Source: Phylloscopus collybita
Taxonomy: Eukaryota; Chordata; Aves; Passeriformes; Phylloscopidae
Assembly: GCA_027886175.1 (NCBI GenBank)
Contig: JAJNNQ010000003.1
Span: 4,069,501-4,133,500, forward strand
Length of the DNA stretch: 64,000 bases
Direction of reading: 5' to 3'
Below are positions 40,201-54,566 of the stretch, one piece after another (the first letter of the stretch is position 1; the number at the start of each line of letters is the position of its first letter). Position numbers and translations under genes: made by a program. Under the pieces are notes generated by a model that saw only the letters and a list, made by a program, of their open reading frames with translations, had not been told where the DNA came from and did not search any database.

Positions 40201-43200
40201 GCATTGCCAGCTCCATTAACTGCTGTGGGCTGTGTTGGAAGTGGAGGGCTCTTGCATCCCTGCAGAGGTGATTGATGTCCTGGGAGACCTGAGCACTCGC
40301 TGTGCAGATGCACGGCCAAGGAATGAACTAACCCTGCCTCTTCTGTCTCTGGAGTTTTGTGTCAGGAGCTCTGCAAGGAGCTCAAATTCACACACTGCTG
40401 TTGAGCTCTGATGGCAACAGAGCCTAATTTTATGTCTTGTTCCCGTCTGGGCACACAACTTATTTATCAGTTTAAAGAATGATCTGTAAATAATACACAT
40501 GCACGAGTTCACTGAGATGGATGACAAGGCCAATTAAAAGGATCTTTTCAGTGGGACACACTACCAGCACCAGCAGTTAAAGCTGAAGTTCAGGAGTAAT
40601 CAACACATTAAAGCCTGAAATTTCTATTCTTTCTGGCAGTAATGCATTTGAAGATTAAATTAGGCAAAATGTTTGGTACAACAAATGGACTTCTGTTAGC
40701 ATTCAGGATTGTGTTCCCAGTCAATGTTTATTATGCTTTTGGTCCTATATATTCTAAAGGTCTCAATTTCCTATTTCCATGATTTTTTTGATCAGTTTTG
40801 TTTAAACTGGGAGCCTTTTACTTTTCACTTTAAAAATTACTGCCTCTTCTTAAAACTTCTAGCAGGTTATGGTATCTGGAATGAGTACTAAGGAAAAGGA
40901 AACAAGCTAAAATAAATTACTATCTAATCTAACCCATCTGACTACTTCTAAGGTACCTATTATTGTGGTATCAAAGTACTGGATCTCTGATAGCATGTGA
41001 TCTTTGATCTTAAATTGGACCTCCAATAACATTTTTAATTAAACATCTTATTTGATGCCTGCTGGAGCTAAAATGCAAATAGTGTCACATAAAGAATGAA
41101 AGTTAAGAGAGCAAGGAACAGAAAATGATGGCTGGTTATAGTGTGGTTATTGTACCAAGACAAAAAACCTCATCTTCCAGACCCCGTGGAATTAAAACAA
41201 TCAGTCTCAAGGTTCAGAGACTGAGCAGAAACTACCTAGAAATGAAAAACGTTTTTAATTTATTAAAATTAATAGCGAATAAAATAGTTTGTCAGAAGCA
41301 AATGAGGTACTCACAAGAATCCCTTAGAAAAAATGTAATTTTTTTTTTTTACTTCCTTTGCCCCCCAGTACCCAGCAAATATTCCATTCTGTTACAATCC
41401 TTCACTAGGAATTTTGTAGGATTTCCACACTGGCTGAGACAGACCACGTTTGTCCTCTTTGAAAAGTGTTTCCTAATCACCTTGTGCATAGGAACCGTTG
41501 CTATTAAAGCCCAAATTCACTGCCAGACTTTATTCAGCCACATTCAGAGCTGATTTGGAAGCGATTTCTGAGAGATGTGAAGAAGGAAAGCATCCTCAGA
41601 GCACTGCTGCTTCAATTTGTGGAGGTTTTTATGAGAGCACACATGGTACAAGCAACCTTGTACCAATACAGGGCGCACACAGACAGCGCCTGCAGCTGAC
41701 AGCAGCCCAGGGTGTTCAGTTCCTCCCTCATCAGATCAGAATTGCTCTCTTGTATGTCATGTGCTGCTACTTCTGCTTGGGACATGAGTACAGACAGCAC
41801 TGCTCAGGACTTTCTGCTAGATATGGAATCCCCAAAGGAATCCCCAGCACTTAAACCCAATGTGTATGAAAAACCCATCAAGTGCAGTGTCACGATACTT
41901 TGACTACTGAGTAATTCTTCTTAAAAATGTCTTGGCAAGTTTTTCTAAAATATTCCCATTTGTTTCTTTCATTCTGCACTCATCACCATAATAAGAGCAC
42001 ACTAAACAGCTCTTAGGCCATTTTTTTCCCCCAGAGGAGGATGAGTATATGTGAAATGATTTGTAAGATTTAAACTCTCCACTTTGATACAACTCCGTGT
42101 AAAGATACGGCCACTCTGACAGCTCTGAAGCCTCTTGGTGTCTGCTGCCTGGAGGAAGGCAGAGTAGAATCATTGGACATCCACACTTATCTCAGGTCAA
42201 AATTCTGCTCTTTTCTTTCATTTGTCGCACAGATAATGACCAAAAAAAAAATTACAGCCACAACTAAACAGCAAATAACAATAGGTATCAGATTCCAAAA
42301 GGAACAATGATGGAATTTACATTTATTTCACACTGCAGCTGGCACTCATAACTTCAGGAACCAAAAAAGCCCATGAAGGTGAAGAGTCAATTTGTGATTT
42401 CCTTCTGATGAAGCATCAGGGCTGGTATTGATGAGGGGATCAGCTCCAGCAGAGCCATCCCATCACCTGTCAGTCCCTTGAGATCCCAGCAGACCCTCCC
42501 TGATCACCAGAAATGCTCCATCCATGTCTCAGATTTGAGCAGGAGCTGCCAGTTCTGCACAGGAGAATCTGTGAAGAACAAGTGACAAAACCCTAGAGAA
42601 GAGGCAGGAGAGCAAACATCTCATTTTTCTCCTTCTTCACATTTCCTAAGGTAACTGTGGTTTAGCCTTTTGGTTTTCATTTTTCAGGGAAGTCCTTAAG
42701 CCTAGTTCACAGCAGTCTTTATGGCTGAGAGCTCATTCATCAAGAGCAAAATCTCACATGCAAAGTTCATGACAGAGTGGTGAGGTGCGAAGTTGAAAGA
42801 GAAGGAAAATAATTTTTCCCATCCCAGAAATCCTTTCAGAATTTCAGAAGCACTCTCAATCACAACAAGATGACCTTAGAAGTGGGATTTGCTTGTTGGT
42901 TGGGGTTTTTGTTTATTTTTACAGAAGCTCAGGGAAAAAAAAAAGGCACTCTAACATCATCATAATTGAGAATTAGGACTCTCTTGGAATGTGAAGACTT
43001 TGGGGGTTAAATCCTTCTTCTCAGAGAAGCAGATCAGGGTTAGAGCCCACCCCCTCTAAATCCTAGCCTGAAAAGAAACATTTTATTACAGAAGTTTCAC
43101 TGAAACTGGCGTGTTCCCACAAAATGTTTCAGTGGTGAGAAATAAAGAGTTCCCAAGTGTAAAGCACTGCCAAAAAATTCCCTATCATTTCTAGCCAGTG

Positions 43201-44185
43201 AGCAAGGAAATGTGTTATTTTGCCATCAGTGGAGAAGGAAGCCCCCGTCCCAGTGGTGCTGTAAGGTCACGCTTCATCTTGTCCCCAGCAATTGGTGTGT
43301 GCACCCACAATTCCAGGTACCTGGAATAATGCAGGGCCATTTTCTAATGCATTTCAGCAGTTTGTGTTGCAAATGCCTGTACAGAAACAATAAACATGGC
43401 TAAAGAGCACGGGCTGAAAGCTACAGTGACCTCTTTCCTATCCTTTTACAGCAATCTCTCTTCCCTGCATATACACGGGCACACCCCTTCATGATGTATG
43501 AAGAGACTTCGGAAAGAAATCTTCCCAAAATATTTGCTCTTCGAACTTATATGCTTTTAAAAGAGAGGTGAGATCCAGGTTTCACCTCTGGCACTTAGCA
43601 CTTGCCTCTTGCTCACGTGTTGGGAAGGGCTGGGAAAAGAGGAGTTCTAACTCTGCCTGAAATTGAGTGCAAGGTGACACCTCCCTGATTTGTCAGAACT
43701 CAAACTCTGGAGGACAAACTAATCAACCCACGCTAATTCCATCTTCTTCCCAAATTTCTTATGCTATCCCCAAACAGGCAACACAACACCTGCTGTTATC
43801 CCAACAAAGCAAGAGCTACCAGGGAGGAAAAGCATTTTATGTTACAGAGTAAAGAACTTCTCCACTGGCTCTCAAACAAAATCCAGCTGAGCAAAATAAA
43901 TCCTGTTTTCTCACTGAAGAAGTCCTCACGTGCTCAAAACAACCCTGAAAGAACTCAAATGCTTCATAGAGTTTTTAATTAATTCTACCTAGACACACAG
44001 CAGTCTGAGAAGCTGTAGTGTTATATATATAACCTCCTTACGTTTCACTATTTACATTGTGTTATTCTCTGGCTATTTCCCAACTTTATTCACTCACCCT
44101 AGAGATCAATTTAGGCACCAAAATAAAATATGATCTTATCTTTGCACTGCACAGAAAAGCAAAACAAAATTTCTCACGGGAGACA
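37230..44185. other. intergenic, nothing coding recognised
   Basis: AT-rich unique sequence with only short chance frames. At about 38,943-39,010 a 'catttatatagtgcttttca..aaaacccttta' pattern resembles an ancient interspersed repeat tail. No RNA gene was recognised. Confidence 0.6.
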
Positions 44186-44330
44186 GGGGTTAAGGCACTG
44201 GACTGGGTGTCAGAGAAGTGGTGTTCTATTCTTGGCTCTACCACTCACTTGCTGTGGGAGCTTGTAGAGCAAGATACAGAGCAGGAATGGAGATTCCAGC
44301 CAAGAAATTTCTCCTCTGTAACTTTTCCTC
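44186..44330 (+). repeat. MIR-like SINE
   Basis: The stretch GGGGTTAAGGCACTGGACT then gggtgtcagag.. then ttggctctaccactcacttg and ctgtgggagcttg follows the tRNA-derived and core part of the MIR SINE (ggttaagagcacggact..ggctctgccacttactagctgtgtgaccttgg). The rest decays after about 44,264, with a 'ctctgtaacttttcctc' trace of the next block. It is old and inactive. Confidence 0.65.
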
Positions 44331-47300
44331 TTTCATTATGCATGAGAGTGAGTTTTTCCAGCGTCCAAGCACACATCTGAAAGCTGGGGAAACACGATTC
44401 TACCAAAATACAGAACCAGCAGAGAAAGAAAATGAGTGGAAAACATCAATTACAAAGTTTTCTTGGGCACCTCTGAAGAACTGAAACAGAATCTCTACTC
44501 ACACAGTGAAGATAGAGAAGAAATTCAGCCCCAGCAGGCAGGCACTGCTCCAAGGACTGCACTGGACCTGCACATGGGCTGACTTTGGTCTGCTACTCCT
44601 TGATCTATTTGCTGCTTCAGACAAGTTTTCTGAGACTGTGAACAACAAAGAATCAGGCCAGGGGCTAGAGGGTTTTTTTTTACAAAAATAGGAACCTACC
44701 CTTTGGTTTTGAAATAAGCAATCTATTTAAAAAGTAAAAATAGACTTTATTGGAGCAGTTTTTGTTCAAAAGCCGTAGCTAAGACTATATCCAGACCTGG
44801 AGTAACAAGCTGCCTAAACTAAGAGTGACAAACTCACAGTTAACTCCTGCTGGAAGCAGTATTTCCTTCCCCAGGAACAGACCAGAAAGTACTTCTTGCT
44901 TTAGGTAATAGCTGTGGTCTGATGCACAAAACTGAAATATTTCCAATCACTTTGGGAGACCTGAAGAAACAGTAAATAGGTAGCTCCTCACTTGGCATGG
45001 CTGGATCTTGTTCTACCACTCCAGCTAATGACTGAAGGGAGAAATTGTTGCAACTACAGTGTTCTGTGTGTAAAATACACCATGAAACTGATTTATCCTG
45101 GCCATATTTATTTTTAATCACACAGAAACTCTGCCCTCATTCTGCTTTGAGCTGTGTTCTAGATGTTCAGTGCACACTCAACTGGTTTGCTGACAGTTTT
45201 ACAGCTGGGTCTCAGATTTTAGGCTCAAAGAAACAAAAAACTAATCCAGTCATAGAGTATTCTCCAATATGAACCTTTTTCCTAAACTTTGTATAAGATA
45301 TAAGGGAATATTAAATACCTCGTTTTAACATTTTAAGAGTCTTATGAAATCAAAGTCTGACCAACAACCTCACAAAAGCAGCTGCTGTGTGGTGTCAGTT
45401 CTCAAACACAGGTGACCCTGGTTCTATTATATAATAAAATACACTGTCTTGGCCAACAAGAAGAAAATTTCTTATTCAGTCAATCCCTCAAAATGCCAAG
45501 TTTTCAGAAACTTTTGGTCTGAGAGTCAGGCACACCTGGACTCCTTTAAGGAGTCCATAGAATGTATCCACTCATAAGTGATTTATTAAAAATGTTAGCA
45601 GGAAATATTGGTCTCCTTACCTACAAAGTGTTTCTTCCCTCTTCCTTTTTTGATGTCAAACCTCTAGTATTTCTGATTTTTCAGGGCCTGTAACAAACTG
45701 ACCCAGGCAGTTGCTCAGGAAGGCAAACTAGCTTCATGATACATGAGAAAAATCCTTCCAATTTCATACTTTAAAAATTTTTTGGTATTTTAATTGCTGA
45801 AATATTATGTAACCACAGCCTTTAATCTTTAATCTAAGTGCAAGCCACACTTGATATATAACAATTATTTCTTAATAAAATGTAATTATAAAAAATTCAA
45901 GGCAGTCTCAAGGAATGTGCAACTGAAACTGTTAATATACCTGAGGGATTATTCCCACACTTACATACATTAGGCACTATATAAAACAAAGGATTTCTTG
46001 GGACATTATCAACAAAGGAGAATTTTTTTTTTTTTTTTTAAACCCGCTTTTTACTGATTGCATTATCAACTTCCATTTTATTAGCTTGAATCTTCTGGGA
46101 AGGATATGATTTTAATAATGTATAAAAGGTTTGCCTGGTAGTTGGCTGTTGGCTTTTACTGGCTACTTTAATGTAATCTGTAATTACTGGAGCAGCTCCT
46201 ATGTTGGCCAGTGCTTTAAGGTCACTGGAAAGCTCTGCTGGGTTGTACTTGGTGTACAAGAACATCCCCCTGCTGATTGATGGCTGCACCCTGTGGAAAT
46301 GTTTTCATTTTGTCCTTGAAGCACTCCTTTAAGGAACCCTGTCAGTCCATATCCCTCCTTGTCAAGCAGCAGCCTGGGCACAGCCCATGATCTGCCTTTA
46401 CACCGAGGAGCTCTCAGCAATCTCTCCTTTGGCTTTCACATTTGGTTCCCAAATCTTCAACCAATGAAGTACACATCTCTTAATTGTTAGAAAGGGCTCG
46501 TTTAAAATGCACAATTTACCCGGCACAAACTTTAAGAGGGAAAACACTCAAAGCTCTTGCTGTACATTTTTTAAAAAAAGGGAAATAAAATGTTGCAGGG
46601 CTTGCTTTAATAAAGTAGACTTCCACCTTTTTGCATATTGTTCCTTCTTGCATTTTTTTTTCTTTAAGCTGAAAAATCTTCAGCTGAGACAGTTGGCCAG
46701 AAGTTGCAGTTGAGAAACACAGTTATAACATGATGTGAACAGGCTTTGTTGCAAGACTAAACTGAATTTTAAAGTAACACTGCCAAGCCAGTAAGTCACT
46801 TGCAACTTCTTGTGTCACCTGTGGCTTCATGTGTCACCTGCTTTGGAGGTACTACCAAGATAAACCTGGAAATAGAAGGGAAATGCTGGAAATACTCCAG
46901 TACTGCTGTATCCCTGAGCCTTTTAAGCTTGAACTTTCTACTCACAAGGTTTCCATGAAATAGATTGACAACTAAACCACTGTATTAATCACAGAGTCAG
47001 CAATTTGTGTTTATGATCCTCACTGGATGTAAACCAGCTTTTTTTTCCTGGTGGTGTAAGTTTGCTACATTAAAAATAGCATTTTTGAGGAAAAAAAAAT
47101 CCTTATGGAAAGTCCTTGTGATTGCAGAATGAAAAATCAACTTGGTAGAAAAATGAATGAAAACAAAAAGCTTATTAATGGGTAATATTTTTTTCTGTAT
47201 TGCGTAACAATTTTTGTATTGCCTAACACTTCTTATAGATTCTATATATTTATTTCTGGGAAATTGTTCATTGAAAGCTTCCTGTGATTTCACAAGGAAA

Positions 47301-50031
47301 ATCAGGACTGCCTACTGTCATTTTTCAGAATTTGCCATCTATTTAGTTTAAAATTCACAGTGGCTGCTCTCTCTGAAAGCAGTTAGAACATGGACTCATA
47401 AGCCATAGGAACAAAAAGCTATAAAATACTTTATAAATAACATTTTGGTATTAAAAACACCAATAAAGAATCATTATCTTCACTTCCAATAAAACAAAAC
47501 AAAACAGGCTCCCTAAGAGGGGCTTTAAAGAATTTTTTTCAGTATAGAACATCATGCTTTAGTGAGTTGGTTACCTGTTTTCTCAGGGAAATGTATTCAT
47601 TTTATGTTCACTAAACAACCTGCTGCTCTGTGGAGTGGGGCATCCTCATCTCCAGTTTCAGCCAACAGGATCTGTGGTTTTTCTGCATCTCACAGGACAA
47701 GGGTTTCTTCTCAGGACAAGATCCATTTAAACTCTAGATAAGAGCCAAAAGGATTTTTTTTTTTTCCTAATATCAAATCAACTTGGCTCTTACAAGTTTA
47801 AACCTGCTGCAAGACTAACACAGATGTAAAATAAACATATTGTCTTTCATGTCTAATGAAAGAACAGGGAGTTTTAAACATCATCCTCTGTAACTGCTAA
47901 ATCATTCCCACATACACACCAATAAACCTCTGCCTTTGGACAAGTCATGTGATTGTCCACTGAAAACCAATTTTGTTTCACTCATCAGCTAAGTTGCATT
48001 CTTATTATCAGAGAAAAACCCAAACACAACAGAGTAACAAACCACCTAATACTTCCATATCCTGCCTGGCTAAGTCTGTGGGTTTATCTTTTTGCTGTAA
48101 ATAAAAACAACTTAAAAATCAACATTAATAGAGAAGAAAGCCACTCTTCAAGACATCAGTGAGAACCCCCCATTACCTGTAAGGCCACTACTGTAATCCC
48201 TGATAATTTCTTGGGAGCAGAATCAAAGGACTACAGCATGCAACTTCAATTAAAAAATCCAGCCAGAATAAATAGAGAAAACATGAAAACGTGATTTTTT
48301 TTATTTTTTTCTGGCACTCTGTTTGAAAGGAAGAGTTAAATTAATACATGAAAAGATCCTATCAGCTCTGACTTGTCTGAGTTATTAATTGAACACCTTC
48401 TTGGAAACATGCAGATAAAGACGTGTACCTTAGAGAATAGGAGATAAGAGTGAAAGGAAAGGGAGAGAAATTAGCAGTTTTGCCAGTTCACTCCCTTAAT
48501 TGTCCAGCTAAGGCTGTTCAAAGCTGCCTGGAGCAGCACAAGACGGAACGGTAACGAAAAGTGTGGGCTGGCGATGCAGAAGATAAAAACTTCAGGATTA
48601 TCCTGAAACGTACTTATCTTCAGACACAGAAGAGGCTGTAAAGCCAGCTGAACGATATAAAGCTGCTCTGAAACAAGACAAATATCTGCTCCATGTGTTA
48701 TAAGCAGTTCAAGCTGCTTCCTGTGATGAAAAACACGGGCTGCACGGTAGACACACTACAGCTAAGCACAATAGATCCCATGATACAGTTGTTTAAAGGA
48801 ATATTAGAGTGATGAAAGAAGCGATGGAATTCTGCTCTTTAGGAGGCTCAGAAGCGGCGAGGAAAAGTCGATTTGGTCAATGTTGCTGGAAGTTTGCGAG
48901 CTAGAGGACAGTTTGATACTCTCCGGAAACAATAGGGCTCGGTGGCTCCTTTGCCCTGGGCAGGGGGAGAGCGCTGCTGAGCATTTCCCATCCTCAGCCC
49001 CCAAAGGGCGCCGGGATCCTTCCCCACCGTAAAAGCTGCACAGGAGGGACCCGAGCGGCTCAGAAGGGCACAGCTGGAGCCAGCAGCAGTCCTGGGAGCA
49101 AACCCCCCCCTCGCCGCTTCATTTCTGTCACTTTTCATCCTTCCTGCCTTGTTTTGTGTCCCCCCCCCACCACGGAGAGCAGTGAAGCGCCCAACTGGAC
49201 AATTCAGATAATACCAAGTACAGTAGTAAGAAAAGAAAACAAAAAACAAAAAACAAACAAAAAAACCCCAAAACAACAAAAAAAAAAAGAAAGAAAAAAA
49301 CCCCCCACCTTATTAAAATACTAATTGCCACACTAAAATGTTTCCTGTGAAATTATCGGAGCTGCCAATATCCCATCATTAATGTACGAGAGAGAGAGTC
49401 TGATTATCTTTTCAATAAAAAACAGAGAAATTCCAGCCTTTAAACTCGTTATCGTGGCAAACCAGAACGCTGTGATAATGCACGAGAAGTTCGGCTCGCA
49501 GCTGTAAAATTCCCAAAAGTCCTGTGACTTGGTTCTAACTTTGTTATAGATGATTACCTTCCTCACTCACACGACTCCCACGTTCACTTTTGTGAAACAC
49601 TTTTGGGAAGCAAAGTGTGTATTCCACAAAAGCAAGCAGTAGATTTATTGAAATAAATGAGAAATATGGAAAGCAATTTATCCCACAACACATTGCTGTG
49701 CACTGGAAAGCCTGACGTTTGCACATCTAGCGTCAAATCATGCGATGCATTTTTAGAGGCAAAAGTAAAATTTAATATCTGAAAATGCTGGTCTCTGACA
49801 CTGTTTTCAATGGGGTCAAATTGTTAAAGTACTTTGCCAAGGTGAATCCTAAACAGGATTGACAGGAAATATATATTTTTTTAAATTTGTGCAAAGATAT
49901 GTTTTAATTATTTTCTCAACCAGACATAAACTGCAAATTAGTAGAGTTTTGAGCAAATTTGAAAGGGAATAAAAATTTAGTGTTAACCAACCTTTCTTAA
50001 TCACTTCAGTTTATTTAGAACATACATTGGA

Positions 50032-50116
50032 AAACGCCTTTTAAAATACTTTTTGCATAGGGATGATAATTCATTTTAAACGCCTTTTAAAATACTTTTT
50101 ACATAGGGATGATAAT
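50032..50116 (+). repeat. two-copy tandem duplication, 46-bp period
   Basis: AAACGCC then ttttaaaatactttttgcat then agggatgataat (50,032-50,070) recurs at 50,078-50,116 with a single G-to-A difference over 39 bp, separated by 7 bp. The near identity implies a recent duplication or one kept by selection. Confidence 0.9.
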
Positions 50117-50243
50117 GCCTTCGTGTGAGGCTTAAATAACATTTTTTTCTTTAAAAAATTGCTTTGAATTGGATTCCATTAAAAGAATTTATTTAAATTG
50201 CAAATGTTTCCATTGCATAGCAGGTTTTGAGGTTTTGCTTTTT

Positions 50244-50272
50244 TGTGTGTGTGTGTGGGGGGGGGGGGGGTT
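50244..50272 (+). repeat. (GT)n followed by G-run
   Basis: A gtgtgtgtgtgtg tract continues directly into 14 or so G, in a T/G-rich neighbourhood. It is a simple repeat. Confidence 0.85.
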
Positions 50273-53200
50273 TGTTTTGTTTTTTTGTTTTTTTGTGGTT
50301 TTTTTGGGGGGGAAGGGGGGAACAACAAAAAACCCCAAGACAACCAAATATTTGCACACAGTTTCACTTAAATTCCCCTCTTTGCACATTAAATTGTGTT
50401 AATGCCCCGAGTTCCACTCCGGTGTTTTACAAATGAATGGCTGTTGCCATCTACCGTTGGAAAAATAGGATCAACAGCGAGAGATACCAGCGCAGATAAG
50501 AGAGGCGGAACAAAGGCTTCAGCAGCCACAGAGGATCAGCTCTTCCTGCTGAAATCTTTGAAATACAAAACTCAAATGACCGAAGAGAAATAGTAAAAAG
50601 TCCCATCTACTCCTAAGCCGCTGTCATTTTTAGGTCTGATCCAACTGGGAAGTAAACACGAACCCAAACTTCATTTTGTAGGGATTTAGGGAAGGCATCA
50701 CCCAGAGCTGCAACTAGAGTTGAGTACACACAAATTTAAAAAAATTAAGTAATAAATTTTAATTAAAAAAAAAAAACATTAGGCCCAAGTTGAGGTCATG
50801 CCTCTGCAGCCTGAAAAGTGTAAGTGCAGGAGGTAAAAGCCGTGCCCCAGGTGCCTGAGCACAGCCCTGCAGTGCAGAGCTCTGGTTTGAAAATGGACCT
50901 GACCCAACCCACGGGCAGGGCAGAGTCACCCAGCACAGCACCAGGAGCCAGAGGGGTTCTCCCAGGCGCTGGTGTCAGAGGTTTAGCACTTCCTGAGGTT
51001 GATTTTTCCAAACTTTTTTTTTTTTTTTGGATAAAACAACTTCCCAGCTTGGGTACGTTGAGCTGAATGCAGAGGACTGGGCAAAGAAGGGCACATAAAG
51101 TTATTATACTCTTACATCATCTTTAGTCCGTGGTTTTTAGCGTTTACAAAAATTTAATTGCATGTCTTCACTTTACCATTAGACTACTTATGTATAAATA
51201 ATTTAGAGATATGCTTCTTCTGTTCCTTTCCCTGATAAATATCCTTAGATACCACATCCAGCCACATTTTGAAGGTACCCCTTATTGAGGCAATCTACAA
51301 ACAGAATTAGGGCAGGGTTCTATTAATGTTTGCCAGACCTGTCAGAGGTTAAACAGCCTTTGAATCAAACCATTCTTTACTCTTTGATAATTGTTATTTT
51401 TCCTTAAGACACTTTTTGTTGCCTCTTAAGCAAGGTCAACTTGAACTGTGTTGTTAGACTCAATATCTCAGCACAACGTTAACTCTGCTCGTGCTGTTCT
51501 CACAAACACAGAGGTGTGTGCTGTCACCTCTGCCAACAACTTTGGGAAGTGGTCAGCACAATTCTCAGTAGGTGAAAAAACTCCAGCTTTTCTGCTGGTC
51601 AGTTCAAATACACGGCAAAGTGTTCTTTAAATTCGCACACAAAGTCACATCAACATGTGAATTTACACTTGGTCATCTCTACAAACCTCTTGCACTGATT
51701 TACATCTTCCTTGGTTTGTTTGTAGTGCACTGACACATCGCATCCAACCCAAACAACCCTGATTGTTTTTAAACTAATGCAAGAAAGCTCAATCCCTACA
51801 CTGGGAACAGATTAATGAAAGCAGTGCAAGATAAAATCCTGCTGCTTTCACGTACGGGGCGTGAAAAAGGGGCAACGACATTGCGAGGTGACTGAAATCG
51901 GAGGTCAGGGTAGAGCCAGGAGAGGAGCACAGCTCAGGGCCGAGCCTGCCCCACAGCACCGCAGCTGGAATCAACCGGGATGAGCCTTCATCCTGAGAAA
52001 TGCGGCAACGGGGGAGGTGTGTTCATCCCCTCGGGGCCCCAGCTCTGCCAGCTCCCAGAAGACCCTCAGAGGTGTTTGCACAAGCTACCCCTCCTGCTAA
52101 CCCACCAGTTCTGTGGGATCCCCTAAAGGATTTCATCCATGGCCTGCTGATTTATTTTATTTTTTTTTTCCCTAGGTTCTCCACAGAAGAGGCTCAGTTT
52201 TCCCACAGGGACAGAAAGCTCTGGGGTGTTCAGAAACAGCACAGCAGAAGATGACCGTGCAAAAGGAAGGCAACCCCAGGCACACAGGAGTGCAGCGAGG
52301 CCACTTCACCCTGCTGGGGGGACACACAGGGCTGGGTCACCTCTGGCCAGAGCACTGTCCCTGTACCCAGCCTGACACAGCAAATGTCGTGTGACTGACC
52401 TCGAAGGGCAACAATGCCCACCTTGCACAGACCTGAGCCAGTGTCCTTCAAAGGTCAGCCTGAACATCTGCCACAGAACCTCCTGACCGCTCGGTGCTAA
52501 TTCCCGAGCAGGGGGCACTCCACGAGTCACCCAGGACGTGCAACCCTAAATCCCAAACTAACAGAAGGGCAGCCTGGGCTGTCAACCTCAGTAATGTCCT
52601 TTCATAACTCTACTGAGCATAAGAGCTCCTCTTCTCCCAAACATAAACAGGATTTTAAGAAGGTTTTGAAATTAAACAAATCTGGAGATATTAAAATGAG
52701 CACTTACATTATGGGGGCAGAAAACTGACTTAATGCCAGATGATACAGGATGGAGCTGCTGCTGGGGCAGGTAATTACTGCGGGCTGCCGGGTGATTTTT
52801 TTTGTTCCTATCTGGTCTGAGGAGAGACATTGAATACAATTCCTTTGACACACTTGCAAATGGTTTTAAACACTTCAGGAGTGAAAGAGCTGAGAGCTTC
52901 TGTTTGCATTCCTAAAAAGCCACATTCGCAGGTTTTTTTGCCTGTTTCACTAGGGCACGTAGGGCAACTGTGCAGGCTGTTCAGAAGCAGGAGCAAGCTG
53001 TTGTTGTCCTCTCTCCAACCATGTCACTTTGCAGTTTTCCTTGTTTCCATAAATAAATAGAAACAAAAGTAGACCACGTTCTGAGTTCCTTAGCGTTTTC
53101 TCTCTGACACGTGGATCTGCAGAGCACATACTTTTTTTATGACTACAGAAACCTGGCAATTTCAGCTTATCACCCCTTTCAGAGAGGAGAGCTAAAAAAA

Positions 53201-53966
53201 AAATAATTTAAAATGCCACCAAACCAGGTATATTTAGAAGACAAAGTTTTTTTTTTTTCCTTTTTGGACAGTTGTAAGTCAAGTAGAGTTTCATTTGAAA
53301 AATAATGTCCTAAGCACATGAAATACCTTGGCTCTGCATGTTTAGTTGAGAGTCTGAAATAAGTATTTGATGCTAAGTGAAAACTGTTGCTTGGAAACAA
53401 GATAAAACAGTGAAAACACAATTGTTTGAACTAAGAAAGAACATTACCATCAGCAGAGCCAGCACTAATTTTAGCTGGATCTGATTTATTAAGCAAATTC
53501 AGATTCCAGTACCAGAAAAGTCCTACATATCTTCAAGTGTGTGGGGTCGGCCTCTCGTGTTTCTGTTTATTCTGGCCGCAGAGGGTTTCTTTCAAACAGA
53601 ATAAAAAAAATACTAAGTACCCAAGTTCACTTCCATCCTCTGTGCAAAGAAAAGAACAGAAGGCCACAAGATGGCACTGGTCAAACACTCAGGATATTAA
53701 CGGGGCGTCGGTAAATGAGCATTGATGATGCCCAAGCGCAGTTTGTGGGGTTATGTCTGTGCCCCACACGTGTGCCCGAAGGTCTTGGTGAACCTTCTGT
53801 GAGTGGTTGATGCCGGGTACAGAAATACCAAAAAGGTTCACCTCTGGTCAGAACTAACAGCAGAGGTAACCGAGCAGCCAGTTCCTGTGATGGTGATGGC
53901 ACAGGACGGGCCCTGGGCATTCCTCCCTCGGGCAGACAGCGCTGGGGGGGCTCAGCACTCTGCAGG

Positions 53967-54135
53967 CAGGTTTGGTGCTGTGCCCCTGGCACAAAACAGG
54001 CAGGTTTGGTGTTGCACCCTGGCACAAAGCAGGCAGGTTTGGTGCTGTGCCCCCGGCACAAAGCAGGCAGGTTTGATGCTTTGCCTTTGGCACAAAGCAG
54101 GCAGGTTTGAGGCTGTGCCTTTGGCACACATTGGA
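53967..54135 (+). repeat. 34-bp minisatellite, five copies
   Basis: CAGGTTTGGTGCTGTGCC-type units start at 53,967, 54,001, 54,034, 54,068 and 54,102 (33-34 bp period), each ending in GGCACAAAGCAGG-like text. The first three copies are closest; the last two share TTTGGCACA changes. A cysteine-rich minus-strand frame (TCLLCA/PACFVPG repeats) is a by-product. It lies about 430 bp beyond the predicted TERC 3' end. Confidence 0.9.
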
Positions 54136-54566
54136 GTTTTTTCTTCATGCCAGTGCCAAAGCCTGAGCACAGGAAGAGCAATTGCTAAGGGAGGACAAGC
54201 CACAACACCTTCCCCTCACAATCTTTGCTCCACACTACAGCGAAGTGTTTGTCCCCAGCTCCTCGCACTCTGTGCCTCTCGTTTTTACAAATTCACCTCC
54301 TCGTCCCCAGCAACGATGAGTAAAACTCTTGAACTCGATGAATAAAATTCCTGAGCTTCCATCACCGCAGGGCTCTCTCTCCCAGATAAGATCTCGGCGG
54401 CGGCGGGCGCATCCCTCCCAGGGGAGCGCACGGCCGATCTCGGCGGGGACCGGCGCTCCGGGGGCTCCCTTCGGGGTCCCCGGCCGGCCCAGCAGAGCCG
54501 GGGGCCGCCTGGACACCCCGAGGGCGGCGGGGGGCCGGACACTGCCGGCGGGGATGGGGGGTTTGG

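Larger units (their letters stand above)
44331..53960. other. intergenic, nothing coding recognised
   Basis: AT-rich unique DNA between MECOM and TERC. It holds a 46-bp local duplication (50,032-50,116), a GT/G-run at about 50,244-50,272 and a few homopolymers. No conserved protein or structured RNA was recognised in either strand. Confidence 0.55.

Noticed and set aside
53681..54345. Cysteine-rich repeat protein
   Set aside because: TCLLCA/PACFVPG repeats are the translation of the 34-bp minisatellite.
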